Assembly: GCA_004764695.1 (NCBI GenBank)
Contig: SMSO01000004.1
Span: 1,019,501 to 1,083,500 of the forward strand
DNA: 64,000 nt
Source: Schizochytrium sp. TIO01
Lineage: Eukaryota > Sar > Bigyra > Thraustochytrida > Thraustochytriidae
Direction of reading: 5' to 3'
Part shown: positions 25,215 through 36,147 of the stretch, piece by piece
Numbering within the stretch: position 1 is the stretch's first letter
Layout of the letters: every line of letters starts with the position of its first letter
Notes under the pieces: model-generated
What the model was told of the DNA's origin: nothing
The model's database searches: none
The model's input: only the letters and a program-made list of their open reading frames with translations
Translations under genes and position numbers: made by a program

Positions 25215-25267
25215 ACAGTTTAGCCTATAAAATAAAAACTTGAGTGCTTGGAGAGAGTCAACAAACA

Positions 25268-25335
25268 CAATAAATCAATAAATGAATAAATAAATACATT
25301 AATAAATACATTAATACATTAATAAATACATAATA
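25268..25335. repeat. AATAAATACATT repeat
   Basis: Several imperfect copies of AATAAATACATTA in a run. Confidence 0.8.
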
Positions 25336-25492
25336 CAGAAATAGAAACGAGGAGTGCCTCGAATTAGCCAACAATAGGGGCATAGAGAGGAATAGAGAGA
25401 ACACTACGGTAAGGAGAGGGAGGAAAAAGCAGCTGCGAGCAGAGAAACAAAGGCCGAAGAGGCACGGCGCAGCAGCGAAGGAGCAGCGGCGA

Positions 25493-25535
25493 CGAAGAAG
25501 AAGAAGAAGAAGAAGAAGAAGAAGAAGAAGAAGAG
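25493..25535. repeat. (GAA)n trinucleotide repeat
   Basis: About fourteen units of GAA/AAG, ending in GAGGAGGAG. Confidence 0.93.
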
Positions 25536-25666
25536 GAGGAGCGGCAGGGGACGCTGAGGAGCACCGCGGCGCTGCTCCCCGCGGGCTGGAGGACCCGCCC
25601 GGGCGCTGCGGCGAAGGCCTAGCGAGCGAGCTGGCGAGGAAACGAGCGAGCGAGCTCCTCGATCGC

Positions 25667-25726
25667 TCTCTCTCTCTCTCTTTCTTTGTTTCTTTCTTCT
25701 TTCTTCAATTGTTTATTTTCTTTCTC

Positions 25727-25782
<56 letters not shown>

Positions 25783-26020
25783 TCGGATTGATTGATCGAT
25801 TGATTGATCGATTGATCGATTGATTGATTGATTGATTGATTGTTTGTTTGTTTGTTTGTTTGTTTGTTTGTTTGTTTTTTATTTGTCTGTCTCGTTCTTT
25901 CTTTCTTTCTTTCTTTCTTTCCTGCTTTCTCGTATTGTTTTTTCTTCTTTCTTTTCTGCTTAGTTTGCTTCTCTCCTGTCTGTCTGTATATCTATCTATA
26001 TATCTATATCTATATATCGG
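25667..26020. repeat. Compound microsatellite cluster (CT, TTTC, GATT/GATC, TTTG, TATC)
   Basis: In order: (CT)n 25667-25682, (TTTC)n about 25729-25784, (GATT/GATC)n about 25786-25840, (TTTG)n about 25841-25877, (TTTC)n about 25899-25920 and TCTATA repeats about 25985-26018. Five repeat types abut with almost no unique sequence between them. Confidence 0.93.
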
Positions 26021-26464
26021 AGCAAGAGAAACAAGCGAGCAGGGAAAGCAATCGGACCTGGCTATCCGGAGCGGAGAGACCACGCACGCAGTGTCTGCCT
26101 GGCTCGCGTCCCCTCCAGCCGCGCCCCCGCCTCGCTCCCTGCCTCTGCCATATCGCCTGCTCCTGGCTGCGGCGCTGGCTGTTCCTCGTGCTATCCTACT
26201 CACTCACTCAATCACTCAGTCCCTGTTGGTTTATTCTTTACCTTTGTCACTTTCAGGGATAGCCGCGTGTACAAAAGGACGAGCGCACAAGTCCGGGAAA
26301 GAAGCAGTCTGCGGAAGGAGCTGGCCAAGATCAAGGAGCGCGCTCTCCCGCGACTTGATATTGACAAACAAACACAAACGAACCCAGGTTCTCCGCAAGT
26401 TTCCTCGCCAACTCTGGCGAGCTCCTGGTGAATTTTTCTTATATCTATTTGGCGTATTTGACGT

Positions 26465-26512
26465 CTTGCAAGCAAGCAAGCAAGCAAGCAAGCGAACAAG
26501 CAAGCAAGCAAA
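26465..26512. repeat. (GCAA)n microsatellite
   Basis: Eleven or so GCAA units with one GCGAACAA interruption. The same unit recurs at 30520-30542. Confidence 0.93.
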
Positions 26513-26971
26513 CTGGTTTGGGCAATCAATACAGGGTGCCTGCACCTTCTAATTCTCCGCCAACCCTCTTTGTCCCTCTCGTGCGTACCCGATAAACGAG
26601 ACAAAAGCATTAAATAGTACACGGCTGTGTGTCCCCTCGCGAATATCTTGAGCCGGATCAAGTTCGCGACTCTTTGATAGCTTGCTTCTTCGCGGATAGA
26701 AAAGCGCCACGCACAAGCCTTTTACATTTTTGCCTCCCAAGGTGCCACAATCGTAGCACCCGTGAGAGTATCTTTATTTGCACAGAGAATCAGAAAGCGG
26801 AGGAATTCTCTCTCTGGTCCAAACCCGTGCCAAGCCTCGGACGTAATAGACACACATAGCTTCGCATCTCTGTTAAACCGAGCAGCATCGGCGAGCTTTC
26901 ATACTTACAGCACATCCTCGCAATAGCAATCTGTAGCGAGTACTTCTTTAAAGTCTACGTCTTCGCGGTTC

Positions 26972-29455
26972 ATGTCCAATACCTTTATTGCACCATCCCT
27001 CATGCCGCGTGTAAAAGACGAGGATGATGGGGTGTTTAGCCCAGCAAATATGGCAGCAGATAGCTCATCCTTCGCAAGCCCAGACATGTCACACAGACCC
27101 AATATGCGGAGACCTGCTCATAAGCGACATGTTAGCGGGTTCTCTCTGACAGGAGGCAATGCCGAGGACATTGACCCATTGGAACTCGCACATCGCACGA
27201 ACCTTGCCACACACGATCCAAGCCAGCTCAAACGCACCAAATCTATGGGGATGGAAGAACTTGAAGGCGATATTCGTGGGGGTCGCTTGTCTGAGAATGA
27301 TGACGATGATAACGACCCCTCCCTCGACGACATTGACAACCTCTCGCAACGTCTGGCGTCGCGTCGAGTCAGTATTTCTAGTACACCAGGGGATAACGAT
27401 ATCGCACAGCTCGTTGGATTCGCAGTTGGCCCTCCGTCTTCATCCACGTCATCAACATCAGCATCGGCAGCGCCATCAAGCCCGATCTGGGGAGGGGCGC
27501 CTGCTGTGCCTGGAGACATGCACTTCGGGGTCCCTGACAGTAATCCCAACAAAGTTAGCCGAAAGAACGAGGACGAGGCGATCCGACTTCACAGCAACTT
27601 AGGTGCGAATAGTAGCAGCACGCATCATCACCACAACAACCAAAGTCCAGGTGGAATTGACGATGATGATGACGATGACATGGATAACGATAACGAAAAT
27701 GACGATGAAGACGAGGGAAATGGCTCGACAGAAATGGACGGCTGGCACCTTGAGGAGGACAGCAAACTCAAGCAGCTGGTGGACAAGTTTGGCAAAGAGT
27801 GGAAACCCATCGCAGAGCGCATGGATGTTCCAGAACACACGACCCGCCGGTCAGAGAATGACTGCAAAGATCGTTGGGAACAACTTACAAAGGCGCCTTA
27901 CAAGAAGGGGACATGGACTTCGGAAGAGGACGCACGCCTGCGTAGACTCATTGAGAATGTTGAGAAACGCAACTGGGGCGAGGTTGCATCTTTGATTCCT
28001 GGACGCAGCGCCAAGCAATGCCGTGAACGGTGGTGCTACAATCTTGACCCAACGATCAACAAAACTCCCTGGAAGCCTGAGGAAGATAGCATCCTCATGA
28101 AGTCCCAGCTTGATCTGGGAAACAAGTGGGCCAAAATTGCGTCCATGCTTCCTGGCCGTACGGAAAACGCAGTGAAGACACGATTCAAGTCCATCATGCG
28201 CGCCAAGAAGCGCGAATGGATGCCTGATGAAGATGAAACCATCATGCGCCTTCACCAGCAATTAGGAAGCCGCTGGGACGCGATTGCCGAGAAACTGCCG
28301 AATCGTAGCAAGAATGCAATTAAAACACGCTACCGTGCACTTTCTAAAGGCATTACTTCGCAGCTGCCCCAAACGGGTGCGCCGAACCAGATTCTTCGTC
28401 GACCAGAATTTCGGGGTACTATGACTTCCACCTCGTCATCCTCATCATCAACAGGAGGAGCTGCATCGTCATCGTTTGGCCAGTTCACTGGAAGTGCGTC
28501 GGGAGACATGTCTCGTAAAATCAGCCCACAAGGCTTTGCTGCTGCACCGGCTTCTGAGCCCCACAAAAATCATGCTGCGGCAGATGATATCTTTAGTAAC
28601 TTTCACGATGATAAGTCTAAACACCTTGGGGGCGGGGCCTTCGCAGCACCCCCCAAGATGATGGGTTCTCAAAATAAGCCTCCGATGCCTCCTCATATGA
28701 AGCCCAAGATTCATCGTGACCCTTCCACTGATTTCCTCAACGGCATTCAGCGCCAGGCCGCTGCAGGTGACTTCAATGCTCCTTTTGATACTTCGTCGCT
28801 TGATCTCTTTAGTGGAAAGTCCTCTACACCAGGACCCAACTCCTATGGGTTTGCGAACAACACTAACAACCATCATGAGTTTCCTCCCTCTAGCGTTGAG
28901 CATCATGAGCATCAACCAACCTCCTCGATCTTGGGTAATTTCACAGATTCTCATGGAAGCTTTGAGGATATTCTTGGTGGGAAGTTGCACTCGAAGAGCC
29001 GCTTCTCCTCAGGATGGAGTTACGCCAGTGGAAGCCATCCTGATCTTCTAAGTCTTCACCACAGTGATTCTCGTGGACAACTGGCGGGAACAGGGTTTGG
29101 CTCTGGGTCAGGCGCTATGCAAGGCCTTGACCGCGCCGGGCTCAGCGGTTCAGGCTTTCGTACCGTGCAAGAAGTTGAGGAAACCTTCATGCATGATGAT
29201 GACGTCCCATTACAAGACGACGAGCTTGTGGACTTTCTCAACATGTGGGACCAGTCAGCACCACCTGCTGGCGCCCCGCTTATGTCTGCCCACTCTCACA
29301 ATAGCTCCAACAATTTGAACTATGGCAATAATAACAACATGCAATACCCACCACAGCAACATCAACAGCAACAGCAACATCAACATCAACAAAATCACCC
29401 GCCTCATCATCACCAACCTCAGCATCAACAACATCAGCAACGGCGGCCAATGTAG
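26972..29455 (+). CDS. MYB-type DNA-binding protein with four SANT/MYB repeats
   Basis: A single-exon frame of 827 residues from ATG 26972 (MSNTFIAPSLMPR). Four consecutive MYB repeats lie at about residues 256-462. R1 starts at W258 (GWHLEEDSKLKQLVDKFG) and ends in CKDRWEQL. R2 starts at W315 (GTWTSEEDARLRRLIE) and ends CRERWCYNLDP. R3 starts at W367 (TPWKPEEDSILMKSQLDLG) with NAVKTRFKS. R4 starts at W416 (REWMPDEDETIMRLHQQLG) with NAIKTRYRAL. R2 and R3 match the c-MYB/3R-MYB DNA-binding pair; R4 resembles R3. An acidic stretch (about 228-250, mostly D/N/E) precedes the repeats, and the C-terminus is low complexity with Ser, His and Gln runs. It is inferred to be a nuclear transcription factor, perhaps for cell-cycle genes as known for 3R-MYBs. 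Targets are unknown. Confidence 0.9.
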   Translation: MSNTFIAPSLMPRVKDEDDGVFSPANMAADSSSFASPDMSHRPNMRRPAHKRHVSGFSLTGGNAEDIDPLELAHRTNLATHDPSQLKRTKSMGMEELEGDIRGGRLSENDDDDNDPSLDDIDNLSQRLASRRVSISSTPGDNDIAQLVGFAVGPPSSSTSSTSASAAPSSPIWGGAPAVPGDMHFGVPDSNPNKVSRKNEDEAIRLHSNLGANSSSTHHHHNNQSPGGIDDDDDDDMDNDNENDDEDEGNGSTEMDGWHLEEDSKLKQLVDKFGKEWKPIAERMDVPEHTTRRSENDCKDRWEQLTKAPYKKGTWTSEEDARLRRLIENVEKRNWGEVASLIPGRSAKQCRERWCYNLDPTINKTPWKPEEDSILMKSQLDLGNKWAKIASMLPGRTENAVKTRFKSIMRAKKREWMPDEDETIMRLHQQLGSRWDAIAEKLPNRSKNAIKTRYRALSKGITSQLPQTGAPNQILRRPEFRGTMTSTSSSSSSTGGAASSSFGQFTGSASGDMSRKISPQGFAAAPASEPHKNHAAADDIFSNFHDDKSKHLGGGAFAAPPKMMGSQNKPPMPPHMKPKIHRDPSTDFLNGIQRQAAAGDFNAPFDTSSLDLFSGKSSTPGPNSYGFANNTNNHHEFPPSSVEHHEHQPTSSILGNFTDSHGSFEDILGGKLHSKSRFSSGWSYASGSHPDLLSLHHSDSRGQLAGTGFGSGSGAMQGLDRAGLSGSGFRTVQEVEETFMHDDDVPLQDDELVDFLNMWDQSAPPAGAPLMSAHSHNSSNNLNYGNNNNMQYPPQQHQQQQQHQHQQNHPPHHHQPQHQQHQQRRPM

Positions 29456-32400
29456 CTAGCTGTATAGCGTTTACTACTAATTATGATCTTTTTTTTATTT
29501 CAACTATAAATATTATGTTTTAAATTAAACTACCTAGCTAGATGTTCCCAACGTACCCACTTTTGCAAACACCTACTTCTCAACCAACCAACTAAGTTTT
29601 CCCATCTTTTTGGACCTTCGTTTCATATTTTGTGCCCATCGAGGGTCTGTCGCCCGCTCCAACAAACAGTCGGTCTCTAGCAAGAGCGTGACTAAGAATT
29701 AATTTGTTTACCCCACCATGTTTTGACACTCCCTCCCTCATTCCAAAATAATCTTTATATGAAAAGTTCTCTAAATAAAAATCGTAAGTATAAACTAGAT
29801 TCTATTTTTAACCCTACCATTTTTAATGCTTTTGATACAATGGCTAGTTTTTATACTCCTTTCTCTAAAAAAGTAGTCTCCCTCCCCTCGGCAGGGGCCC
29901 TTGCCGGTTTCTCACTAGCATTGTCGTGAACGACAAAGCCTCGAAGAGAAAGATAAGACACAAACGAAGGCAGAATCCGTGCATGCGTCCATTGCATTTC
30001 CTTCCTTGCGGCGTCTGGTAGGATTCGAGATTTTTCTCTGCGTTTGATTCGATGGATGTACCCCATCTAAATAAAAGACGGCTCATGTCCACGACTCCTT
30101 CGACGACGGCTTTCGATGGGGTGCAAAAATCGCAATGAAGAGCGGCACGTTGCCCGTTCTGAGGAGTGCCACAATTGCAAAAGAGATGGCGAGATGCAGC
30201 CCGCTTCGGCTTGTGCACCCGAACGATCAGTCCATAACCTGACATTGCAATGCGCTGCACTGCACTGCACTGTGCTGCACTGAAAACTGTCCTGCGTCTC
30301 CTTCAATCACACGTCGTCGTTGCCACCAGCACTGCACAAGCGAGGTTTGCTTCGTTCCCTACGGACCTTGAAGCTCGTTCCAGCATCCTCTCCTTCGATT
30401 CCGTTGAAGGCTTTCGAGTTAGTTGGTTCTCTGCGAGCTCTTGAAGAAAAGTCCACGAGCTGCTCTGCGCAAAGCTCCGTCCACCTGTGCGGAAGCTTCG
30501 ATCGAAGTCTGCGTGGACAAGCAAGCAAGCAAGCAAGCAAGCTCGTCCTCGCCGCGATTGGACCCTCGCTGGCCAAGCCATTGCCAGCGCATTTGCAGTG
30601 ACGTCCTTCGTGGCGCTTCTCTTTAAGACCTCCAACGTAAGCAGAAGAATCTGCAGATCCAGAGACCTTAGAGAATGAGTGCTCTCCGTTGAGTTACGCA
30701 GATGCCCATGCTGGCACGAACGACGAATAGACAAGCAGGCAAACAGGCAAACAGACGCACGCCCAAGAGCCGACCTCTTCTTCTTGGACGTCTGAGAGTC
30801 CAATGTCGCCTGGAGAAGGGATTATTGCTCTGGAGAAATAGACATTATCTTCAACTGCAGAAATATCCTCAGAACCATTTGCCGCAATTCCCAACTCGAC
30901 TCGACTTCCTGGACTCTTCGCAAGCCCCCGCGCGGATCTTACCAGAACGCGCGTATTATGATCACTCTTCGCGCGCTTTTCCGCGGGATCTTGTGCAGGC
31001 GACCCTTCTTACACGAACCAGAGTCTTTACACAGGGTTTTCCCCATGAACGCTTTCGCGTCGGGTATTATCGAGCCCAGTCAAGGCCGATTCCTCGTACG
31101 CGAGAAGCCCCTCACAAGCCTTTGCTTCCTTCTCTTCCTTTCTCCCCTCTGCTTCCACTGAGCCGCCTGCCCCCTCACAGCCCCCGCACGTCCTCCCTCT
31201 CATCCCGTCTTCCCCGTTGGCCCACTTCCTCTCCTCCTCCCATACCTACTCCACTTTTCGAAAGACCCCCTCCCGGACCAAAACACAGTGGCGCGCCTGC
31301 CCTGTGTCCCGCCCGCCGGCCGTTGCTGTCTCCACTAGCTAGAGCGAAACCGGGACACCAGAACTGCAGAACAGAACGCTCCAGAACAGAACGCGCAACT
31401 GGCAATAGCAGAGCAGAAAAGAAGAACGGCCAAACGAGAGATAGATAGATAGAAAGAACGAACGAAAGAAAGACAGAAAGAACGAAAAATCAGATCAGAG
31501 AAGATCAGAGAAGAGAAAAGGTAATTTAGTTCACTCTTTCATTCACTCTTTCTTTCATTCATTCTTTCTTTCATTTATTCACTCACTCACTCACGCACAT
31601 TCATTCCTATTCAAGTCATCATCATTCATTCATTCATTCATTAATTAACTAACTAACCAACTAACTAGCTAACTGCGCCGTCGGCTGCCCAGCTAGGCGG
31701 CCCCTACCCGATTCCCTAGCGCTCGGTGCGTGCGTTTTACGGGAGTTCTTCATCGCAGACCTCGAACTCAGAACTCAGAACTCGAACTCAGAACCCAGGA
31801 CTCAGGACTCAGGGACGCCTTGGCTGCAGCGACGAAGGTCGCGATCACGCGGCGGCGCACTGTTTATTCCTGGCCTCTTCGCAGCGGCTTCCAGCTCTCT
31901 CTCCGCGAGGCGCCGCGAACCACCAGAAGGCGTCGAGCTTTGCAACGGGCCGTCGGACAGAGGCGAGGTTTGTGGCCTCGAAATTCTCGCGGCGGGGGGT
32001 TCCGCCAGGGTGCCGCGAGGGTTCCTCCCTTGGAGGGGCAGAGGCGGAGTAGCGGCGGCGCAGCGGCGGGCGGTAGGTAGGAGTCTGGTACACTGTAGTA
32101 GGGGTATTACGCGGTAGCGGGGGAGGAGGGCGGCACTAGGGTGGTCTAGGGATAAGGGTAGGGGGCTGCTACCTGCGTAAGGAAGAGGTCGAACTACCGA
32201 TTGCAAGGCAGAGCTGGAAGCAATTGCGGAGGGAGGCGCCTGAGCGAGTCTCGCCGGACTCCGTTCTGGAGGAGGTTGCCGTGAGTGAGACCTTTGGTGC
32301 CACAGCTGTGCTTAGTTAGTTACTTAGTTGCTTGCTGAGTTAGTTGTTTGCAGGAATCAGCAGACTCAGGAGCGAGAGCTCAGGAACGTACACAGATAAA

Positions 32401-33367
32401 GAAGCCAAGAACGATCAACGCGGTGGGTCGTTGACAGAGGAGAAGGAGTAAGGGGGTTTGTTTGGCTTGGTTTTGGATTGATTTGGAGAAGAAACGACAC
32501 GTGGGACTGTGGAGACTGGAGCTGGTCTGGTCTGGTCTGGTCTGGTCTTGGTTTTGCTTGCATATTGATTGGGGCGTTTTTACGAAGTACCTGCGGGCTG
32601 GGGTGAGCAGCACGCATTCGCGAGGGCTGATATACATTGCACGCATACGATTGGCAGAAGGTCGTTGCGGATTCTTTGGGGGAGTGTAGCTGGGTTGCGC
32701 GATTTCTCCTTGGGCCTGTGCTTGCGAAAGCTGTACCAGTGCAACCTAGCTTTTTGCAGGCAGCGTGCGTGAGTGCGTGTTTGGGCCGTTCATCTTCAAG
32801 TCGCGCTGGTTGATTGATTGCATAGTTCACTACGGTGCCAGTAGCGCCAATAGCCATACTAGGCGCTCAATAGGACACGGGCAATCAGTGCATTAAAGTA
32901 AAGTGTTCGCGAGCCATAGGTGCAAGTTTTCAAGACAAGCTGCGAACACCCTCGTGGCGAGAAGATTGTAGCTCATTTTTGTGCTCGGCATCTGACGCAA
33001 GAAACCTTCGACGCCACAACTAAGAGCTAGTTTCTCGCGGCATAAAGGTGCCCGCAACTGAATAATCAATCGCCAAGGTGGATCCCAACTCAAGACCTCG
33101 GCTAGCTACTACGACTACTAGGGTTTGCAGTAGGGTAGACCTTATTTAAGTACTTCCATTAGTTCGACTCCTAGCACCTTTCTTCCGGGTTGGGTTGCTC
33201 ACTCCTTACTGAGAGTAGATTCTAGGTACTACCCAAAGCATCTAACTAGGTATCAGCAGAATCATACAAAAGAAAGTCAAAAGTAGGTAGCAGATAGACA
33301 AAAGCAGGTAGCACGGGGGCACCTAGTTGTATTGTAAAGGGGATTAGTCAAAGAGATTCATTCAGGC
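29456..33367. other. Gene-poor region between the MYB and histidine ammonia-lyase genes
   Basis: No recognised gene. It contains GCACT repeats (30247-30285), GCAA repeats (30520-30542), GATA and GAAA-type runs (31438-31510), ATTC runs (31545-31650) and GGTCT repeats (32522-32552). The longest open frame (30702-31448, 248 codons) is rich in Pro, Arg and Ser and resembles no family known to me. The region just before 33368 presumably carries the promoter of the next gene. Confidence 0.5.
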
Positions 33368-33374
33368 ATGCATC

Positions 33375-33404
33375 AACAGAACCAGAACCAGAACCAGAAC
33401 CAGA
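33375..33404. repeat. (CCAGAA)n hexanucleotide repeat
   Basis: Four or five units of CAGAAC. If the upstream ATG at 33368 were used, they would encode an Asn-Gln run at the start of the lyase. Confidence 0.85.
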
Positions 33405-33595
33405 CAAAGATCTCCAAAACCAAAACTCGAAGAAGCCTTCAAATCGAAACTGAGCGAGGACCTATATCCGCGCAGCCAGTGAGATCCCCGACTGCTACTC
33501 ATCATCTGAAAGTAATACTCGAAGAAAAAACCTTTGATAGTTCCAGTCGTAAAAAAGGAGCAGAAACTAACCTTACAACTAACCCGGGCGAGAAA

Positions 33596-35575
33596 ATGAA
33601 GGGACCTGTTGAAATCGTGCTTGATGGAGAATCGCTCAACTGCGAACAGCTGTACAGCCTTTCTCAACATGGCGCGCAAATCCGGCTCGCTAAGGAAGCA
33701 ATTGTTCGTGTTCGTGAGTCGCGCCTTGTAGTTGATCAGTTACTCAACAAGGGTGAAGTGGCTTACGGAATCAACACAGGCTTTGGCCTCTTTTCTGATA
33801 TTGTGATTGATGATTCCCAACTGGAAACACTTCAAGAAAACCTCATCAAGTCCCACTCCGCTGGTGTTGGCGAACCCCTCCCGTACCAGCGCACCCGAAT
33901 GCTTTTGGCCTTGCGCATCAACGTGCTTTGCCGAGGCAACTCTGGTGTGTCTGAAAAGACTCTGATGCAGATGGTTGCCGCTTTCAATGCTGGTTGCATT
34001 TCTGTTGTTCCGTCGCAAGGTACAGTTGGAGCTTCTGGTGATCTCGCCCCGCTCTCGCATCTTGCGCTCGGCCTCCTTGGTCATGGCATGATGTGGGACT
34101 CGTCCATTTTGGACTCTCCCAATGAAGTCATGCCGGAAGCAATGTCTTCACAAGCTCTGGTGGCAACCAAGCAAGGCTTTCAGGCTATCCCTCAACAGAG
34201 TGCAGCCCAGATTCTTGAGAAACACGGTCTTTCCCCAATCAAGCTTGGTGCAAAGGAGGGCCTCGCCCTAATTAACGGTACGCAAATGATTGCATCCTTG
34301 GGCGCAGAAGCCGTCGTGCGTGCTCAGAATGCACAGAACTGTGCAGATGTCATTGCTGCACTTACACTTGAGGTACTTAAGGGCACTGTGAGCGCTTTTC
34401 ACCCTCGTGTTCACGAGCGCAGGGCTCACCGTGGACAAAACACTGTCGCAGCGCGTCTTCGTGCGCTTCTACACCCAGGAGAACCATCAGAGTTGTTTTC
34501 AAGCCATAAGTACTCTGGAAAGGTTCAAGATGCATACTCGCTTCGTTGTACACCCCAAGTGCACGGCGTGGTTGCTGACACCATTCGCTTTGTAGAGTCT
34601 GTGCTAGATGTGGAGCTCAACTCTTCTACTGACAACCCAATGGTTTTCACTGGGTCTCCGAATGTTACCTCAATCGATGCTGAGGGTAACACAGTTCATG
34701 TCTGGCCGCCTAAACCGAGTATCCGCCGCGTTGGCTCGAAGAGTCTCACGCCTGAACCGAGCAACGAGCACAAGGAAAATGAAGAGCCGGAAACTTTGGA
34801 TGACGCGAAGGCAGAGATTCGCCGTCTTCGTGCACTTCTTAGTGGAGGATCTCCTGAACTTGAGGGACGTGCAGATCAAACTAACGCAGGAGTATTTAGT
34901 ACTGGTACTGGACAGTCCAACCTCAAAAGCCTTGGCGCAAAACGCGAGAGTGATACCTTTTATACAAATGCAGGCACCCAGGAAGGCTTTGTCATCTCAG
35001 GTGGTAACTTTCACGGTGAGTACCCTGCCAAGGTCCTTGATTACCTTGCAATTGGCATTAGCGAGATTGCTTCCATCAGTGAGCGCCGTATCGAACGTAT
35101 GGTAAATCCTGCTTTGAGCGGAATGCCTGCCTTTCTCGTCAAGGACGGTGGGCTGAACTCTGGATTTATGATTGCGCACTGTACTGCTGCGGCTTTGGTG
35201 TCAGAAAACAAATCTTTGTCTCACCCTGCAAGTGTTGATTCCATTTCTACCTCGGCTGCCAAGGAGGACCACGTTTCAATGGGAGGCTATGCTGCACGCA
35301 AGGCATTGCAGGTTGTGGAGAATGTTGAGCATGTGCTTGCTATCGAGCTTCTCGCAGCATGCCAAGCAATTGAATTTCATCGCCCTCTTCGCACTACGGA
35401 ACCCCTTGAGGCTATTGTTGCCCTGGTGCGGGACAACGTGTTAAGCTGGGACAAGGACCGTATCATGAACCCTGACATTGAGGTTGCTACAGCGCTTATC
35501 AAATCTGGAGCTCTCTGGCAAACAGTACAGCCTTTCCTTGCTGAATATGAGGGCACCGAGGTCGACATCTATTAA
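33596..35575 (+). CDS. HAL: Histidine ammonia-lyase (histidase) with a large internal insertion
   Basis: Converts L-histidine to trans-urocanate and ammonia, the first step of histidine degradation. The frame is single-exon. From ATG 33596 it gives 659 residues and places the MIO-forming Ala-Ser-Gly at 146-148 (GTVGASGDLAPLSH) and the catalytic Tyr at 57 (AYGINTGFG), very near their positions in bacterial HutH. Other hallmarks are QDAYSLRCTPQVHGV, ELNSSTDNPMVF, SGGNFHGEYPAKVLDYLAI, GLNSGFMIAHCTAAALVSEN and STSAAKEDHVSMGGYAARKA. Between DNPMVF and SGGNFHGEY, where animal enzymes have about seven residues, there are over 100 extra residues (about 352-466). These are Pro/Ser/Glu-rich with one helical piece (DDAKAEIRRLRALLSGG). 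No stop or clear splice pair removes them. An in-frame upstream ATG at 33368 would add 76 residues of Asn/Gln repeat and charged sequence. Confidence 0.93.
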   Translation: MKGPVEIVLDGESLNCEQLYSLSQHGAQIRLAKEAIVRVRESRLVVDQLLNKGEVAYGINTGFGLFSDIVIDDSQLETLQENLIKSHSAGVGEPLPYQRTRMLLALRINVLCRGNSGVSEKTLMQMVAAFNAGCISVVPSQGTVGASGDLAPLSHLALGLLGHGMMWDSSILDSPNEVMPEAMSSQALVATKQGFQAIPQQSAAQILEKHGLSPIKLGAKEGLALINGTQMIASLGAEAVVRAQNAQNCADVIAALTLEVLKGTVSAFHPRVHERRAHRGQNTVAARLRALLHPGEPSELFSSHKYSGKVQDAYSLRCTPQVHGVVADTIRFVESVLDVELNSSTDNPMVFTGSPNVTSIDAEGNTVHVWPPKPSIRRVGSKSLTPEPSNEHKENEEPETLDDAKAEIRRLRALLSGGSPELEGRADQTNAGVFSTGTGQSNLKSLGAKRESDTFYTNAGTQEGFVISGGNFHGEYPAKVLDYLAIGISEIASISERRIERMVNPALSGMPAFLVKDGGLNSGFMIAHCTAAALVSENKSLSHPASVDSISTSAAKEDHVSMGGYAARKALQVVENVEHVLAIELLAACQAIEFHRPLRTTEPLEAIVALVRDNVLSWDKDRIMNPDIEVATALIKSGALWQTVQPFLAEYEGTEVDIY

Positions 35576-36147
35576 GGCCAACATCATCAACATGACCGAC
35601 ATTGAAAACACCCTAGACAATTCTCAAGACTAGTTCGTTTTTTATTCTTTTCTGGTAGCGTTGTTGCTATACTCTTACGATGAGCAATCAGATCATTTCT
35701 ATTTTGATTCTTTTTTTTAATTTAAATATAACGTTATAAAAGAAATGTAAATCGTATTTCTTCTCATGCATTGATTTCAATTGCTATGTACAGTTAGTTG
35801 GCCATACATAGTCTTCTATGACAATTAAACAAGCCTTGAGTTTCTGTAGATTTCTCTGAGTTAGAAACATCTCGAAAGACATTCCAAAAAATTATCAAAA
35901 TATTTTTTCTTAAACCAAGAGTCCAAAGATGAAATGTTAAAAAGAGAGGTTCATCATGCCACATTTCCCAAAAAGTAAACTATCCATCCAACATAAGCTA
36001 CATCGTTTTTGTCATGTACCACGCAAGTTTGTTTGTATTCATTTTAAAAATTTCCTAAGCAAAGTTTTTCAGATTCGCGATATTTATGAAGACAGAAGAG
36101 TAATGCTTCTTCCCCCCAAATCGCATAAGAGACTGTATCTTTTGTTT
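35576..36147. other. Convergent intergenic region
   Basis: AT-rich 3' spacer between the lyase (+) and the kinesin (-). Nothing further is seen. Confidence 0.5.

Noticed and set aside
25619-26552. Open frames of about 190-240 codons on both strands
   Set aside because: They are made of TTTC, TTTG, GATT and GCAA microsatellites, whose unit structure avoids stops. The translations are simple Lys/Glu, Phe/Leu/Cys and Gln/Thr/Asn runs.
30702-31448. Open frame of 248 codons on the plus strand
   Set aside because: Rich in Pro, Arg and Ser with no recognisable domain, begins with repeat-derived sequence and ends in purine repeats. Other frames over the same bases are also open, as expected in GC-richer low-complexity DNA. 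Kept out of the gene list for lack of support.
31802-32857. Open frames of 134 and 163 codons on the minus strand
   Set aside because: Composition dominated by Pro, Arg, Ser and Thr, with repeated DQTRPDQ-type sequence derived from GGTCT repeats. No conserved features.
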